NCBI GenBank assembly: GCA_013398275.1
Contig: VZSE01015288.1
Coordinates: 923,524-987,523 of the forward strand
Source: Promerops cafer
Lineage: Eukaryota; Chordata; Aves; Passeriformes; Nectariniidae
Direction: 5' to 3'
Length of the DNA stretch: 64,000 nucleotides
The notes beneath the pieces were generated by a model, which saw only the letters and a program-made list of their open reading frames with translations, did no database searches and was not told the DNA's origin. A program made the position numbers and the translations under genes. Positions 54,060 to 64,000 of the stretch are shown here, one piece after another. Every line of letters begins with the position of its first letter. The first letter of the stretch is position 1.

Positions 54060-54222
54060 AAGCTGGAAAGCAATATTCTTGGCTCTCTGATGTTCAGCTT
54101 TCTCCGTCTGTAAAAAGAGATTAATAGTACTTACCTAGCCCATAGACATGTTGAGACAATTTGCCTACCATGTTTTGAAGTCTGCATCTGAGAGATGCTC
54201 TACAAAAGCAGGCTATTATTAA
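54060..54222 (+). mobile_element. MIR-like ancient SINE
   Basis: Plus-strand match, by eye, to the 3' two thirds of a MIR-type core SINE. In order: TTCAGCTTTCTCCGTCTGTA (54093-54112, the 'cctcagtttcctcatctgtaaaatggg' segment), AATAGTACTTACCTAGCCCA (54123-54142, the 'aataatagtacctacctcatagg' segment), GTTGAGACAAT (54150-54160), then TTTTGAAGTCTGCATCTGAG (54173-54192) and GCTCTACAAAAGCAGGCTAT (54196-54215) with a following TATTATTA, the 'ctttgagatc...gcgctatagaagtgcaaggtattatta' 3' end. Five landmarks in the right order and spacing make chance unlikely. The tRNA-derived promoter head is missing or unrecognisable. MIR copies in birds are old, shared amniote relics and are sometimes preserved because they became regulatory. 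Confidence 0.7.
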
Positions 54223-54943
54223 AAGCACAGTCCTTTTGGAAAAGCAGTTAAAAATAATTTGTTGCATATTCAAGTGTGTTCTGTAGTCCTTTTTCTTTTC
54301 ATTGATGGTCTTCACTAAATATTTCTTGCATATTTTAAGAATGATATGACTGAAAACTAAGTAATATCTGCCTGAGAAATCATCTTTCGAACAATACCAA
54401 AAAACTGGGCAGCTGAAACAGAAGGAGGTCTTTGCCATCTCTTGGAATTTTCCTTTCTTATCAGCCTAGGAGACAATAGAACAGAGCACCATAAATCACA
54501 GAAATCTGCACAGCATTGTCTCCCTTGGTGCTTACTGCAAAGAACATGTATTTTGCTGGGTTTAGTCATCGCCTTCATGTGAGCAATGATCCATTTTGTT
54601 ACAAAGACTCTCTATTGGTGGCAAATTAATGTAAGTGGATTCATTAAATATGTTTTCCTTTGAAAGTGTGACTGTGTTTCACCCTCCTCAGAATACAAAT
54701 GCTGCTGTGCATCATTGCTGTGTGAATCAATAGGCTTCTTCTAATTTTACAGGCACAGACAGAAAACAAAAAATGGCACCAGTTTATTTTTTTTTACAAG
54801 TTAAAAATACCTCAAAACAAACTTCTTTGTTACACAGGGATTTATTTTTATCTTAGGAAAAGCATGAATTAGGAGTACTTTCACAGAAGAGAAAGAAAGT
54901 ATTCTGTACATTCCCTAGCAGTAGCGAGATCTTTGGTCCTCTG

Positions 54944-54944
<1 letters not shown>
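54223..54944. other. Unassigned non-coding stretch
   Basis: No gene or repeat recognised apart from a short T-run near 54786-54795. Confidence 0.4.
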
Positions 54945-55015
<71 letters not shown>

Positions 55016-55033
55016 CAGATAGATAGATAGATA
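54945..55033. repeat. (GATA)n microsatellite, about 22 units
   Basis: An 89-base tetranucleotide array with one interruption, GATA to GACA, at 55016. The long uninterrupted left part (54945-55015) should be polymorphic. On the minus strand it reads as Tyr-Leu-Ser-Ile repeats in an open frame at 54853-55116, which is an artefact of the repeat. Confidence 0.98.
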
Positions 55034-55506
55034 AACCTCCCACAGCATCTGCCTCTTCCCTCTATTGCCCCACCACCAGCCCAGTCCCCACTGGCTCCCA
55101 CCTGATGCTTTTCCAAACCAACAGCTGCATCTCAGCTGCCATCTCTTCTTTGGTGTCTTTTCACTTCATTTTCCCTGGACACACACATGATCTCAAGTAA
55201 AGAGATCTTAACTGGGTGCAAGAGCACTAAGGACTTCTCTCCTCCAAAGGAAAACTAGAAAACGTAACTGGTCTATTTGCCTCTGCCCCCAAATTAATAT
55301 TGAGAACATCTTTCAAATTACCTGACAGTACAACCAAAAGTAGCTCCTTCCAAACAATTCCAAGTTACTCTGTAACTGACATAGATTTTACTTTTTTAAG
55401 TAGCAGGACAAACAACAACAATGAGCTGATAACCCATGGTCAAGGATAGCTTTGCACTTACGGGGTGAACTCTTGCTAGCTTCTGTCAGAAATTCAGTAC
55501 TTATGT
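55034..55506. other. Unassigned non-coding stretch
   Basis: No gene or repeat recognised. Confidence 0.4.
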
Positions 55507-55590
55507 AAACAAATAAACAAAAAACCCCAAACAAATCCAAACAACCTCCTCCCCCAAAAAATAAACCAAAAACCAAAAAAGCCCCAAACC
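55507..55590. repeat. A/C-rich low-complexity tract
   Basis: Almost free of G and T for about 85 bases, made of AAACAAAT, CCCCAAAC and AACCAAAAA words. On the minus strand it gives a spurious Gly/Phe-rich frame. Confidence 0.85.
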
Positions 55591-56639
55591 TGTGTGCTTA
55601 CCCTAAGAATCAGAAGAGTTCATTGTGTAAGTTTGTACTTAGAAAGTTTTACAAATGCATTTTACTCACTTCAGAGACAAGAGCATCTCCACCGAAGTTC
55701 TTCTGGCCTGTCAGCTGCATAAATTATTTCAATTAGATTTCTTCTTTTTACTAGACATGTTAGGGATCCACTGGAAAAGATCAGTCCCAGCTTTAGTCAA
55801 TATATTCATTTGCTGCTTATGTAGTATGCCATTAATATTTTGAAATTATTAGATCTCAGATATTTTTATGAACAAAAGACAAATGTCATCTCCACATGAA
55901 CATCAACATGAGACATCAAGCTTTTTAAATGCTGTTATTCCCCCATGCTCTGTTTCTTAGAATATCTTAACACTGACTGTGTTGATGCTTTTAAAATTAC
56001 TAGGGAAAATAATTTCTTGGCTGTCACTTTGCCAAGTTTCACTGTGAAATATTTTTTTATATCTCCATTACTCCATGATGAAGCTCTGAGAGCTGGGGCC
56101 AAAGAGCAAACCTAAATTGGGAGGGATATTGAGCTGTAGTCACCATCCAGCAAAGCAGTTCACTGTAGCTATAGTTCATGTGATCCTGCTCATTTGGGGT
56201 CCAGACAAATGTATTAGCTGAAAGATCAGGAAAAAAGCAATAAAGAAGGTTTCTTGGGAGACCAGAGCATCCAGGTGAACCTGACTGCTTTGCAGCTGTC
56301 TGCAAGCTGAGGTGAGGATTATGAAGAGCCGCAATTGCAATTTTGTGATAGTGCTCTATGGCATAACTGTTTTCTTTCGTGTTAAACTCAGTCTCAGGCA
56401 AGATGCTGAAGAGTCAACAAATATGATACTAAGTGTTAAGTCCTACATGTTTTAAGAACATCACTGTCACTTGTTTTTTCAGGAAGGCTCATACACATTA
56501 GGAAAAACCAAACTGTTTCACTATGGAAAACATCTAAGCCGCTGTCTAAACCCTTTATCTTTACACTCCCAAAACAGTTTGTTGTCCTTGAATTTGACTG
56601 ACACGTTACAGTGAGATGCACAAGCAATTAGGAAAAATT
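55591..56639. other. Unassigned non-coding stretch
   Basis: About 1 kb. A minus-strand frame of 114 codons at 56057-56401 has ordinary amino-acid composition but no motif that I recognise, and no supporting splice or promoter context. Confidence 0.4.
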
Positions 56640-56960
56640 TACTGTTTCTTTCTATATACTATTCATTATTTCAAGCTGTTGAACTTGGACCGACTTGGTG
56701 GATTGAACAGATTTTCCAACAGGTAATTGACTTCAAGAGAAGGCCTGAAATAATTCTTGCTGGCTGTTACTCTGGGAATGAGTCTCCCTCCATTAATTAA
56801 TCACTCTGAGGAGAATTTTTCTTTCTGAATAAACTCATTATTTTTAAACATATGACATTTAGCTGTATAAATAAACTCTAGAACTGTGATTTAAAATGTG
56901 TGCTAACTGTAGGCACGACATGCCATGGATAGCAGAGCCTCCTCTGCATTTTCTGGAGTG
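56640..56960. promoter_or_regulatory. Candidate conserved non-coding element
   Basis: Repeat-free AT-rich stretch with TAATTG (56724-56729), ATTAATTAAT (56792-56801), several ATTATTT/TATAAATAAA words and no open frame. The look is that of a vertebrate enhancer-type element. No alignment supports it. Confidence 0.2.
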
Positions 56961-58659
56961 ACTTTATCTTCTGATTACAAAGAAGTGGGGGCAGGGAAAT
57001 GAACTGACTTGTGATTTCATCCACTTAAAATCAGGATTTCTTTACTGGCATGACTGTTGCATTTAAAGACATACTCAAGGAGACATCAGCTGTTCAGCTG
57101 GAGAGAACCAAAATGTACTGAAAGACAAGCAAAAAAATGCACAGCCAAAAAGGACAAAGCCCAACCAAATACAAAAAAGGATGCAACACATTAGTCTTCC
57201 TAACAGAGAGATGCTCCCTCTTGTTCAACTGTATCAGTTCAATCAAAGTCATTCAGACCTTTTTTGATTTTAAAAACTGTTTTTCATAGTATTAGGCTTG
57301 GACAGATATTCTGTTCCAAATCTGGTTTTAAGATCTGAAGATATTACTACCCACATTGCTAACAAGAGGTTACAATCTCCTAGCTAATTTTATCTCAAGT
57401 GGATTGATATTTCTCATCAGCAGGACTGGGTAGAAGTTTGTCTCTAATGGAGAAGCTGATTTTTAAGAACCATACCTCTGATAAAACAAACACTGAGTAT
57501 CTTGTAACAGTTTCTGTCTGCAAGTCTAAAAAAAAGCCAGCAAAATTTTTTCATATAATCAACTATAAAAATACACAACTCATTCCTGTATCTGACTAAT
57601 GGAATGGGATTAGTTCTAGTCCTCATTGTCCACAAAACGTGGTGGTGAGAAGTTTACACTGTGTTCCTGAAATGAAATACACTGATGGATGGCAGATCCA
57701 TTGTTTGCTGAAGTATGAGCCTCTGCTGAAAGGATGTCCATAGGTGCACCTTCTTTAAGCATTCAGTACCAGCCATGGTCACCAACAGGGTGACTGACCC
57801 AGTAAGGCCATTTTTGTCCTGCCAGTGCTGCTCTGCATTAGTTATTCAGGAACAGCAGAAAGTGAATACTGGTTTCAGACTCAGTCTGGACCACTTGGCT
57901 GTTGCCTTTTTCCCTTTCTCTCTCTACTGCTTTCTAGTCTTCTTAGAAAGGAACCTAAACAGTTCCCCACACCTATCCAGGCTGAAAGCAACTGGACTCA
58001 GGGCAACTCTAGTCCAAAAACCAGTTCCTGCCACTTCTACCAAAGAAGAAACACCATCTGTCACAGCACTATTAGTAGTTCATTAGAAGTCACAAAAGTC
58101 CTTTCCGTGCCTGGCACACCAGCCCACAGCAGACAGTAGGTGCATGTGGTTGGCCAAGTATCCAGACCCTTTATGGACTGGCAGACAGGCAAAGCACTTG
58201 ACCCACTGGCTACAAGTGGGCAGGAAGCCATTAAAAATAGAAAGTCTCTGCCTCCTTGGGTATTAACGTGATGCTCCACAGTGTACAATTAGAACAAACA
58301 TTAACATAATCATTGGTTTTCAGGGCTCCCATTCTAAAGCAACGTTTTTCTAGTAACACCTCTTCAACATCTCTCACCCATTCAGCTACGAGGTTTTAAA
58401 CTGGGCCCAAGCCAGTAACAACAGCGGAGCCGTCCCACCTGGCAGTCCCAGCAGTCTGCTCCATCAGTTCCCACAAGCCTTTTGAGCAACACATATAGGA
58501 AGAAAGCTGCAGCTGCAGATCTGGCTACGCTTCACTCAGAAGGTATGCACTCCCCATTCCAAAACAGCCACAGCTTTATTAAAGCCCTAACTAAAAACTA
58601 GGAAAAAACAGAATGAACCCCAAATTCATTAAATTAATTTAAACTTTTTCCAGTTGCTG
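56961..58659. other. Unassigned non-coding stretch
   Basis: About 1.7 kb with no recognised gene or transposon. Overlapping plus-strand frames at 57775-58139 and an antisense frame at 58061-58288 have no recognisable motif. Confidence 0.4.
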
Positions 58660-58830
58660 GGGAAGCTCCAGTCTGCATGATGATTACAAAAGCAAAGCAT
58701 TTAACAGCCTTGCCATGCAATTTGAATGTGTCTGTACAAGACAAAAATTCAAACCTTTCCTACTCAAGCTATCAATCAAAGTGAAGCTAAAATTACAGTT
58801 TAACAAGCAGGTATACATGTTTTAGTTAGC
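58660..58830. promoter_or_regulatory. Candidate conserved non-coding element (weak)
   Basis: AT-rich, repeat-free, no open frame, with TGATTACAAAAGCAAAGC (58680-58697) and ATCAATCAAAG (58771-58781) type words that resemble TCF/SOX and homeodomain sites. Supported by appearance only. Confidence 0.15.
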
Positions 58831-58894
58831 AAATGAGGCAAGCAGGGCACATTATTTTTAGTTGCAGTGATGAGGAAAAGAGTGAAAAATAGAA

Positions 58895-58912
58895 GGAGGA
58901 AGGAAGGAAGGA
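58895..58912. repeat. Short (GGAA)n tract
   Basis: About four GGAA units in a purine-rich stretch. A similar purine tract (GGAAAGAAGGAAGGAGAGAG) lies at about 62655-62674. Confidence 0.8.
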
Positions 58913-61900
58913 AAAATTGTGTCTCTGCATTTGGCTCGGGCTTCTGAAGTTTTAGTTAACATTGGCAGCATTTGGATACGATATGTCTCCTAATGGCATT
59001 CAAGAAGTCTCTTAGACTGAACTATTGCTGTGCATGTAATTATATTGTAATTTGTTTTTTAAAAAAAATGAGCTAGAAAAGAATGATTGAACTTGCCCCA
59101 AACTTGCCAATAAATTGTGAACTGCTTTATTAGGTGACCCCATGGGGCCAGGATGACCATGAACCACTGCTTTTTCAAACAGACACTTACCAAAATCCAA
59201 TGTGCATCAACATGCATTTTATCCTTGATTCCAAATGCTTTTCAGCTGAAACCAAAGAAAACTTTCAAATTGCTTATGACAAAGTCTGGATCAGCAATGG
59301 GCTGATTTTCTCTCTCTTAAATTATGGAAACAATTTGCCCAAACACAGCCATCATTCATCTTCCCTAATACCATACAAAAACATGCCAGTTGCAGGATCA
59401 CTAATCAGACTCTTAGGCTGGGCCCATGGACCTGAATTTAGCCAAGTTTTCATTCTCTGCATTGGATCAGCAAAAGAGCTTCCCATAACACGGGACAATG
59501 GAGGAAGGTATCTAATTTATCTTACAGGTACAAATTGCTGAACATATCAACAAAAGTCACAAATACATTCCTACCTACCAAGGAGCTCCAGTTCCAGCAG
59601 GATTATGGTTGTAGTTGTATATTTTTCTAAATGCTCTTTGGTAAAAGTACTCACCCTTCCAGCTTTAACTCTGCCCTCCATATATATACACCACCACAAA
59701 CACAGTCACAACAGTGTTAGGAACAAAAGAGTTCCTTTCAGCACTTCTTGAAAAGTAGATCATGACTGTGGATGCCAAAACTCTGTCTTGACCTCATCTT
59801 TTGGCACTTTTTGATCCAAAATCACAATCCTTTACTCTGGCTAAGGCATGTCCATCCATATCCAACCTGGATAAGGCATAGCCAGCACTGAATTCAGGTC
59901 ACAGAAACTGGACATTCTTGCTAGAACTTCATTTAAACAGAGTTGTCTTGTTAAACTGCTTATCATAAAAATGCAAGGCTGCCTTCTGAAAAAGTTGTGG
60001 CAGAACCCTTTTTGCCAAAGACAAGAGGTCACTGTGAAATGTAAGCTGTTTTTCATAGTAAAACAACTTTCTTTTTGCTAATGTTCAGTGAGAAAGACTC
60101 AAGGATGCCACTCAATCCATTTTCAGAATAATCAGCCATACAAAACTGGAAGCAAAGGCTAGGCTATCTCATGATATCAGAATTTTCTGAATGCTATTCT
60201 CATTGGTTTGATGAATGGGGAAGGCGGAGGAAATCTCTTTTCCTTTTCATAATTCTTTCCCCATGAGGAATAATTTCTCAAAGGAATTATTTAATTATAA
60301 ATTATAGCTAGTAACTCACTGAAGAGGGAAGAGAATAAGTCAGTAAAGAAGAATCAACTTTTTGGTCCCAGCAGGGAACTGAAAGAAGCAGCTTTTTTCT
60401 ATTACTATTTAGCCCATCCTGGGATGTGACTCATTAGTGCTTTCATGGTACACCAGGATGTTTTGGTCAGTCTTTTAAGAACAGTCCGATCTGTTTTTCT
60501 GTTGTTTTCAGGGCTCCCACTGCATTTTCTTGCGGCTTCTAGCACTCTCCTAAATGCTGGAGGTGCTTGACGTTCAAGACTGCCCTTAGGGGATAAAAAG
60601 TTCACTGAGCCAAAAGGAACAGCTATAGTGAGCTTTTATTCCCCACCAGAAACCACCTCAAAATTTTCATTAAAGCAGAAGTTTGAATTTCTGAGCAGCT
60701 GCCAGCTCACGGGTGTGAGTGGATTCAGCAGCGCAGGAGTTTTCTGCTGGAAAGGGTCTTGAGAGCTTGTTGTGCTGTGCCCCTGAGCATGGAAAAAGGC
60801 CACAAGTGAAGTTTGTGGAAGAGAAACATGGGCAGGCTGGATGGCTGGTCTTGACAAGAGACTATTTCACTGAAGTGTGGTGTGTGCAGAAGGGTCTGGG
60901 GGTGGGGTAAGGCCACTGTGTTTACTAACTTTGAAGGGCTTTTGATTTTTAACTCGGGGTTAGAAAATTCTGTCCCAACTGGCATATGTCCTGGAAAAAA
61001 ACAAACTTGTCCAACCCGTGTTAATACAAACAGGTCCTGTCCCCAGCCAAAGCAACTCAACGAGCAAACAGCATGGGCGAAACAGGAAATTTTGAGAATG
61101 AAGTCAGAGGTAGGAGTTGCTGGGAATGGAAAAGCAACAGCTGAGAGCCAAACAACCTACCTGAAATAAAGTCAAAAGCCTCCATAAAGCGACTGTTCTC
61201 CCCCAAGCTATCCAAGAACCATATTCAAAGTGTTTCATTACCTTCTGAAACCTGGTGAGTTCACAGCTTGGTTAACAATTTTGACAGCAAATCTCACGGT
61301 TTAATGGCCCTTTTGTCCTGCGTTGTCCTTCTCTGTAGGACAACAAAACAAGTGTAAGCAGCATCTGGGTATGGAGAAGAACAAAGAGGGGAAAGTGAAA
61401 TGGAGAGTTTCAATAGACTGGAGAGAAGCAAGAATTGTAATGGTCAGGAAAAAGGAAATGTCTGATGTGGAAGAAAAAAGATGACAGAAGAAGTGCAGGC
61501 TGTTGGACACATCAAGAGTACCCTGAGACATGTCCGTGCAGGTGCAAGATTCACAGGTGTTGGTTGGGGGCCTGACAGCCGAGAGCTGTGCTGGTAAACT
61601 TGCATTTGGAGAGGGATCAACCCAGGACACAGCAGTACCAGAGAGGAGCACTCCCCTAAGCTGACCCGTGCTGCCTCAAAGACCAACACAGAGGCTGCTT
61701 TGGGATTTCATGACTGATTTGAGTCCTCGTGGTTGCAGAGAAATTCTGCTGCTAAGCTGCTCCAGCTGCAAACTTTAATAGTAAATGTTATGTGCATCTC
61801 ATCTACCACATTTATCAGCCTGGAAAATTAAGAGATGAAGAAAACAAGCAATGCCATGCCATGCTCCACTGGGTCTTCGCCCTTAACACAGACTGTCACC

Positions 61901-62608
61901 AGTGCCAGCCACAATGAGTACAGGAAAGAAAATCTGGGCAGCTGCAACCAGACTGATTTGCACCCACTAAAAGTATTATGCTGGATACCACAAAAGCAGT
62001 TTACTCGAACTCATCACAGTTGGAAATAGATCTGTCCTTCAGGAAGCAAAGCTATCACAAAAGAGTTGGGGGCTTTTTTGCCTCTCTATCCTTGGCGGAC
62101 TCTTACTGTTGGATGTTTTCAGGAACTCCAGAATAACCAACTTCTTTCATATGATGAAGCCTGGTACTAAGAGCTTCCTGCTCCCATGTTATTTTTTTTT
62201 GGCAGACTGTAACCACTTGGTTTGAATTAACCCTGATGGCTTTGCTGAAATTGTTTTTAATTTTTTTTTCCCAGCAAAACAGTTGGACTGTTTCCAAAGC
62301 AGAAACTGTTGTTTGTGATTTTATGCTTACAAGACCCTTGCACAAGCAACTCCAAACCTCATGCTCTGGAGCCATGACCTGGTATTTGATACGGCCTTTA
62401 CATCTGAAGAGTAAAAACTCATGTAAAAATTTACCCTAAGTATGGGTAACTTGGGGTGTAGGAAAAAGAAACTGCAAAAGCAAAATTCTCCTTTAACAGT
62501 TCACACAAGCTCCATAGAGGTTTCTAGCACAATTCCACATCCCCAAAACTCACCCACGTTTGGCATGTTCCTGCTTTTTCTGATTTTCTGTTGAAAAAAC
62601 ACAAAGGA
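58913..62608. other. Unassigned non-coding stretch
   Basis: About 3.7 kb with no recognised gene, RNA or transposon. The longest frame is 135 codons on the plus strand at 59134-59541, with ordinary composition but no motif known to me; it is listed as a finding. Homopolymers occur at 59056-59069 and 62263-62270. Confidence 0.4.
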
Positions 62609-62630
62609 CCCGGGCGGGGCGGGGGGTGGT
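62609..62630 (+). promoter_or_regulatory. GC-box-like / G-run tract
   Basis: A CCCGGGCGGGGCGGGGGGTG run containing two overlapping GGGCGGGG words, the Sp1/KLF consensus, and consecutive G-runs that could form a G-quadruplex. It stands alone in AT-rich sequence with no CpG island or exon around it. Confidence 0.3.
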
Positions 62631-64000
62631 CTGTATCCAACTGATAGCTAGGTAGGAAAGAAGGAAGGAGAGAGATTTTACTTACCAGAAGATAACACTG
62701 CTACACGCTCACACACAGTGCACAAATGGACCAGACATGTATTCAATGCCTTTTACAAACACCCATACAGCCATTTCTGTAATTACAATATGAACAAATT
62801 ACCAGTGTTTAATTCTCCCTGGTTCCATGATTATTTCCAGCAACACAGGAGTTAAACAAGCAGCAACTGAGCTGAAAACAGGGACCAGTTGTTTGGATGC
62901 AAAACAACAAGTTACAGAGGGAGATGTGGCTACACAGAGCCATAGATCTGGACTTGGAAAGAGTGTCAGGGAGAAAACAAAAGAAATAACAATGAATTGT
63001 AGCACTTGGGCTTTTCAAACTTGGTACAATCATTAACTGATGAGATTAACTTGACAAAGTCCAGGCAACGGCAGTATAGGTAAAGAAATAAGCTCAGGGG
63101 AACACTGAGCCAGGAAAAGGAGAAAGGAATTTGCTTTGGAGAAACACCCTGTTGGCCACAAAGCATCGACCTGCTCTGGTGCACACCTTGAGACAGCTAC
63201 TTCTGGGAATCTGCTGAGAAGCTGAGCACAGCAGTGGGAAGTTACAGAGGCCGTAGGTCAGGCTCCTTTGCCAGCCACTGGAACAAGAAGGTTTCACATA
63301 CTGCTTTTAGGGTAAGCAAAAGGTCCTGAGCAAGGAGCCTGAAGAGCCTTTGAACTGCAGTACCAGTATAGATAAATGACCTATTTGGTCTGCTGTCCTG
63401 GGAACGGCTATCCTGAATGCATAACTCCGTGTTAAGGGAATTTGATAGCATTAATCCTGGATTAACTGCTATCTATTTTTTTCACCCACAGCTGCAGAAG
63501 GAAAGTTCTGACCTTGGTGTGCTGATGGAGTGGAAAACATCACCAGTGGGCTCCTGAAGAATGCTGGTGTCTCTTTCCACAGTAAACCTCTCTTACTCCC
63601 ACTCTTTCCCTGACCCAATGGTGACCTATCTATTGGATTAACAGTACTTCAGTGGAGTGTGGCTAATAGGTTTGCACACTACATTGTCAAGAGAGGCATG
63701 TGCAAGTTAGAAGATGAGAAGAACAGTATTGATGGGCTGATAATCTCCATAAAAACAGGAAGGAAGGATAGATTCATCCGTAAAAATACAATATGTTTGG
63801 AGCTGAACTCAGTAAAAAATTCTGTTTTGGTTTACTTTCCCATCTTCTACAGTTTCACAGACAAAAGTCTGCTTTTTTTGCAGAAACATCCGAAAAAAAT
63901 ATTTGTATTCAATGACCATTTGTCCATGACTATTGAAAGAAGGTGGAGTGATGAAGAACAATCTGGTAGGAACTATGGATTTATATGGAGCATAATAGAG
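62631..64000. other. Unassigned non-coding stretch to the window edge
   Basis: About 1.4 kb with no recognised gene or repeat other than a short purine tract near 62655-62674. Overlapping short frames on both strands at 62799-63451 have no recognisable motif. Confidence 0.4.

Noticed and set aside
54853..55116. Minus-strand open frame with Tyr-Leu-Ser-Ile repeats
   Set aside because: It is the translation of the GATA microsatellite, not a repeat protein.
1..64000. tRNA, rRNA, snRNA and known microRNA genes
   Set aside because: Reading both strands I saw no tRNA A/B-box pair with cloverleaf context, no rRNA blocks and no microRNA seed-hairpin that I recognise. A covariance-model scan would be more sensitive than reading by eye.

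Overview
The window looks like vertebrate nuclear DNA, most probably from a bird. It is AT-leaning and CpG-poor, with no long open frames and no compact gene packing. Its recognisable interspersed repeats are CR1 LINE fragments, including 3' ends with the avian ATTCTGTGATTCT-type tail, one LTR of a family common in bird endogenous retroviruses, and one MIR-like ancient SINE. I found no protein-coding gene, exon, rRNA, tRNA, CRISPR array or bacterial-type feature that the sequence supports. The window reads as an intergenic stretch or part of a very large intron.

Layout. The left edge (1-48) cuts a minus-strand CR1 fragment. A near-complete solo LTR lies at 936-1497 in minus orientation, with its TATA-like box and polyadenylation signal still readable. 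About 3960-5490 holds a heavily decayed CR1-like LINE on the plus strand, with relics of the reverse-transcriptase motifs. 5.5-21 kb is repeat-poor, with one T19 run (13022-13040) and two stretches that look like candidate conserved non-coding elements (13.1-13.4 kb and 16.8-17.1 kb). 21-26 kb holds a minus-strand CR1 3' end (21117-21500), a 19-bp minisatellite (22194-22272), a short plus-strand CR1 3' end (23706-23777), an A-rich/homeodomain-site-like stretch (24.2-24.6 kb) and an ATGAT microsatellite (25891-25936). 26-54 kb is mostly unassigned, with small tandem duplications (32083-32128, 32737-32766), a local CpG/GC-rich cluster (32440-32790), A-rich tracts and a CAG run. A MIR-like SINE is at 54060-54222 and a GATA microsatellite at 54945-55033. 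55-64 kb is unassigned apart from low-complexity tracts and candidate regulatory stretches near 56.6-57.0 and 58.6-58.8 kb.

No group of genes working together can be described. The most useful content is the fossil record of mobile elements and a handful of candidate regulatory elements that need cross-species alignment. I did not find evidence of a novel biological system; the long-ORF and conserved-looking stretches are flagged with low to moderate interest.
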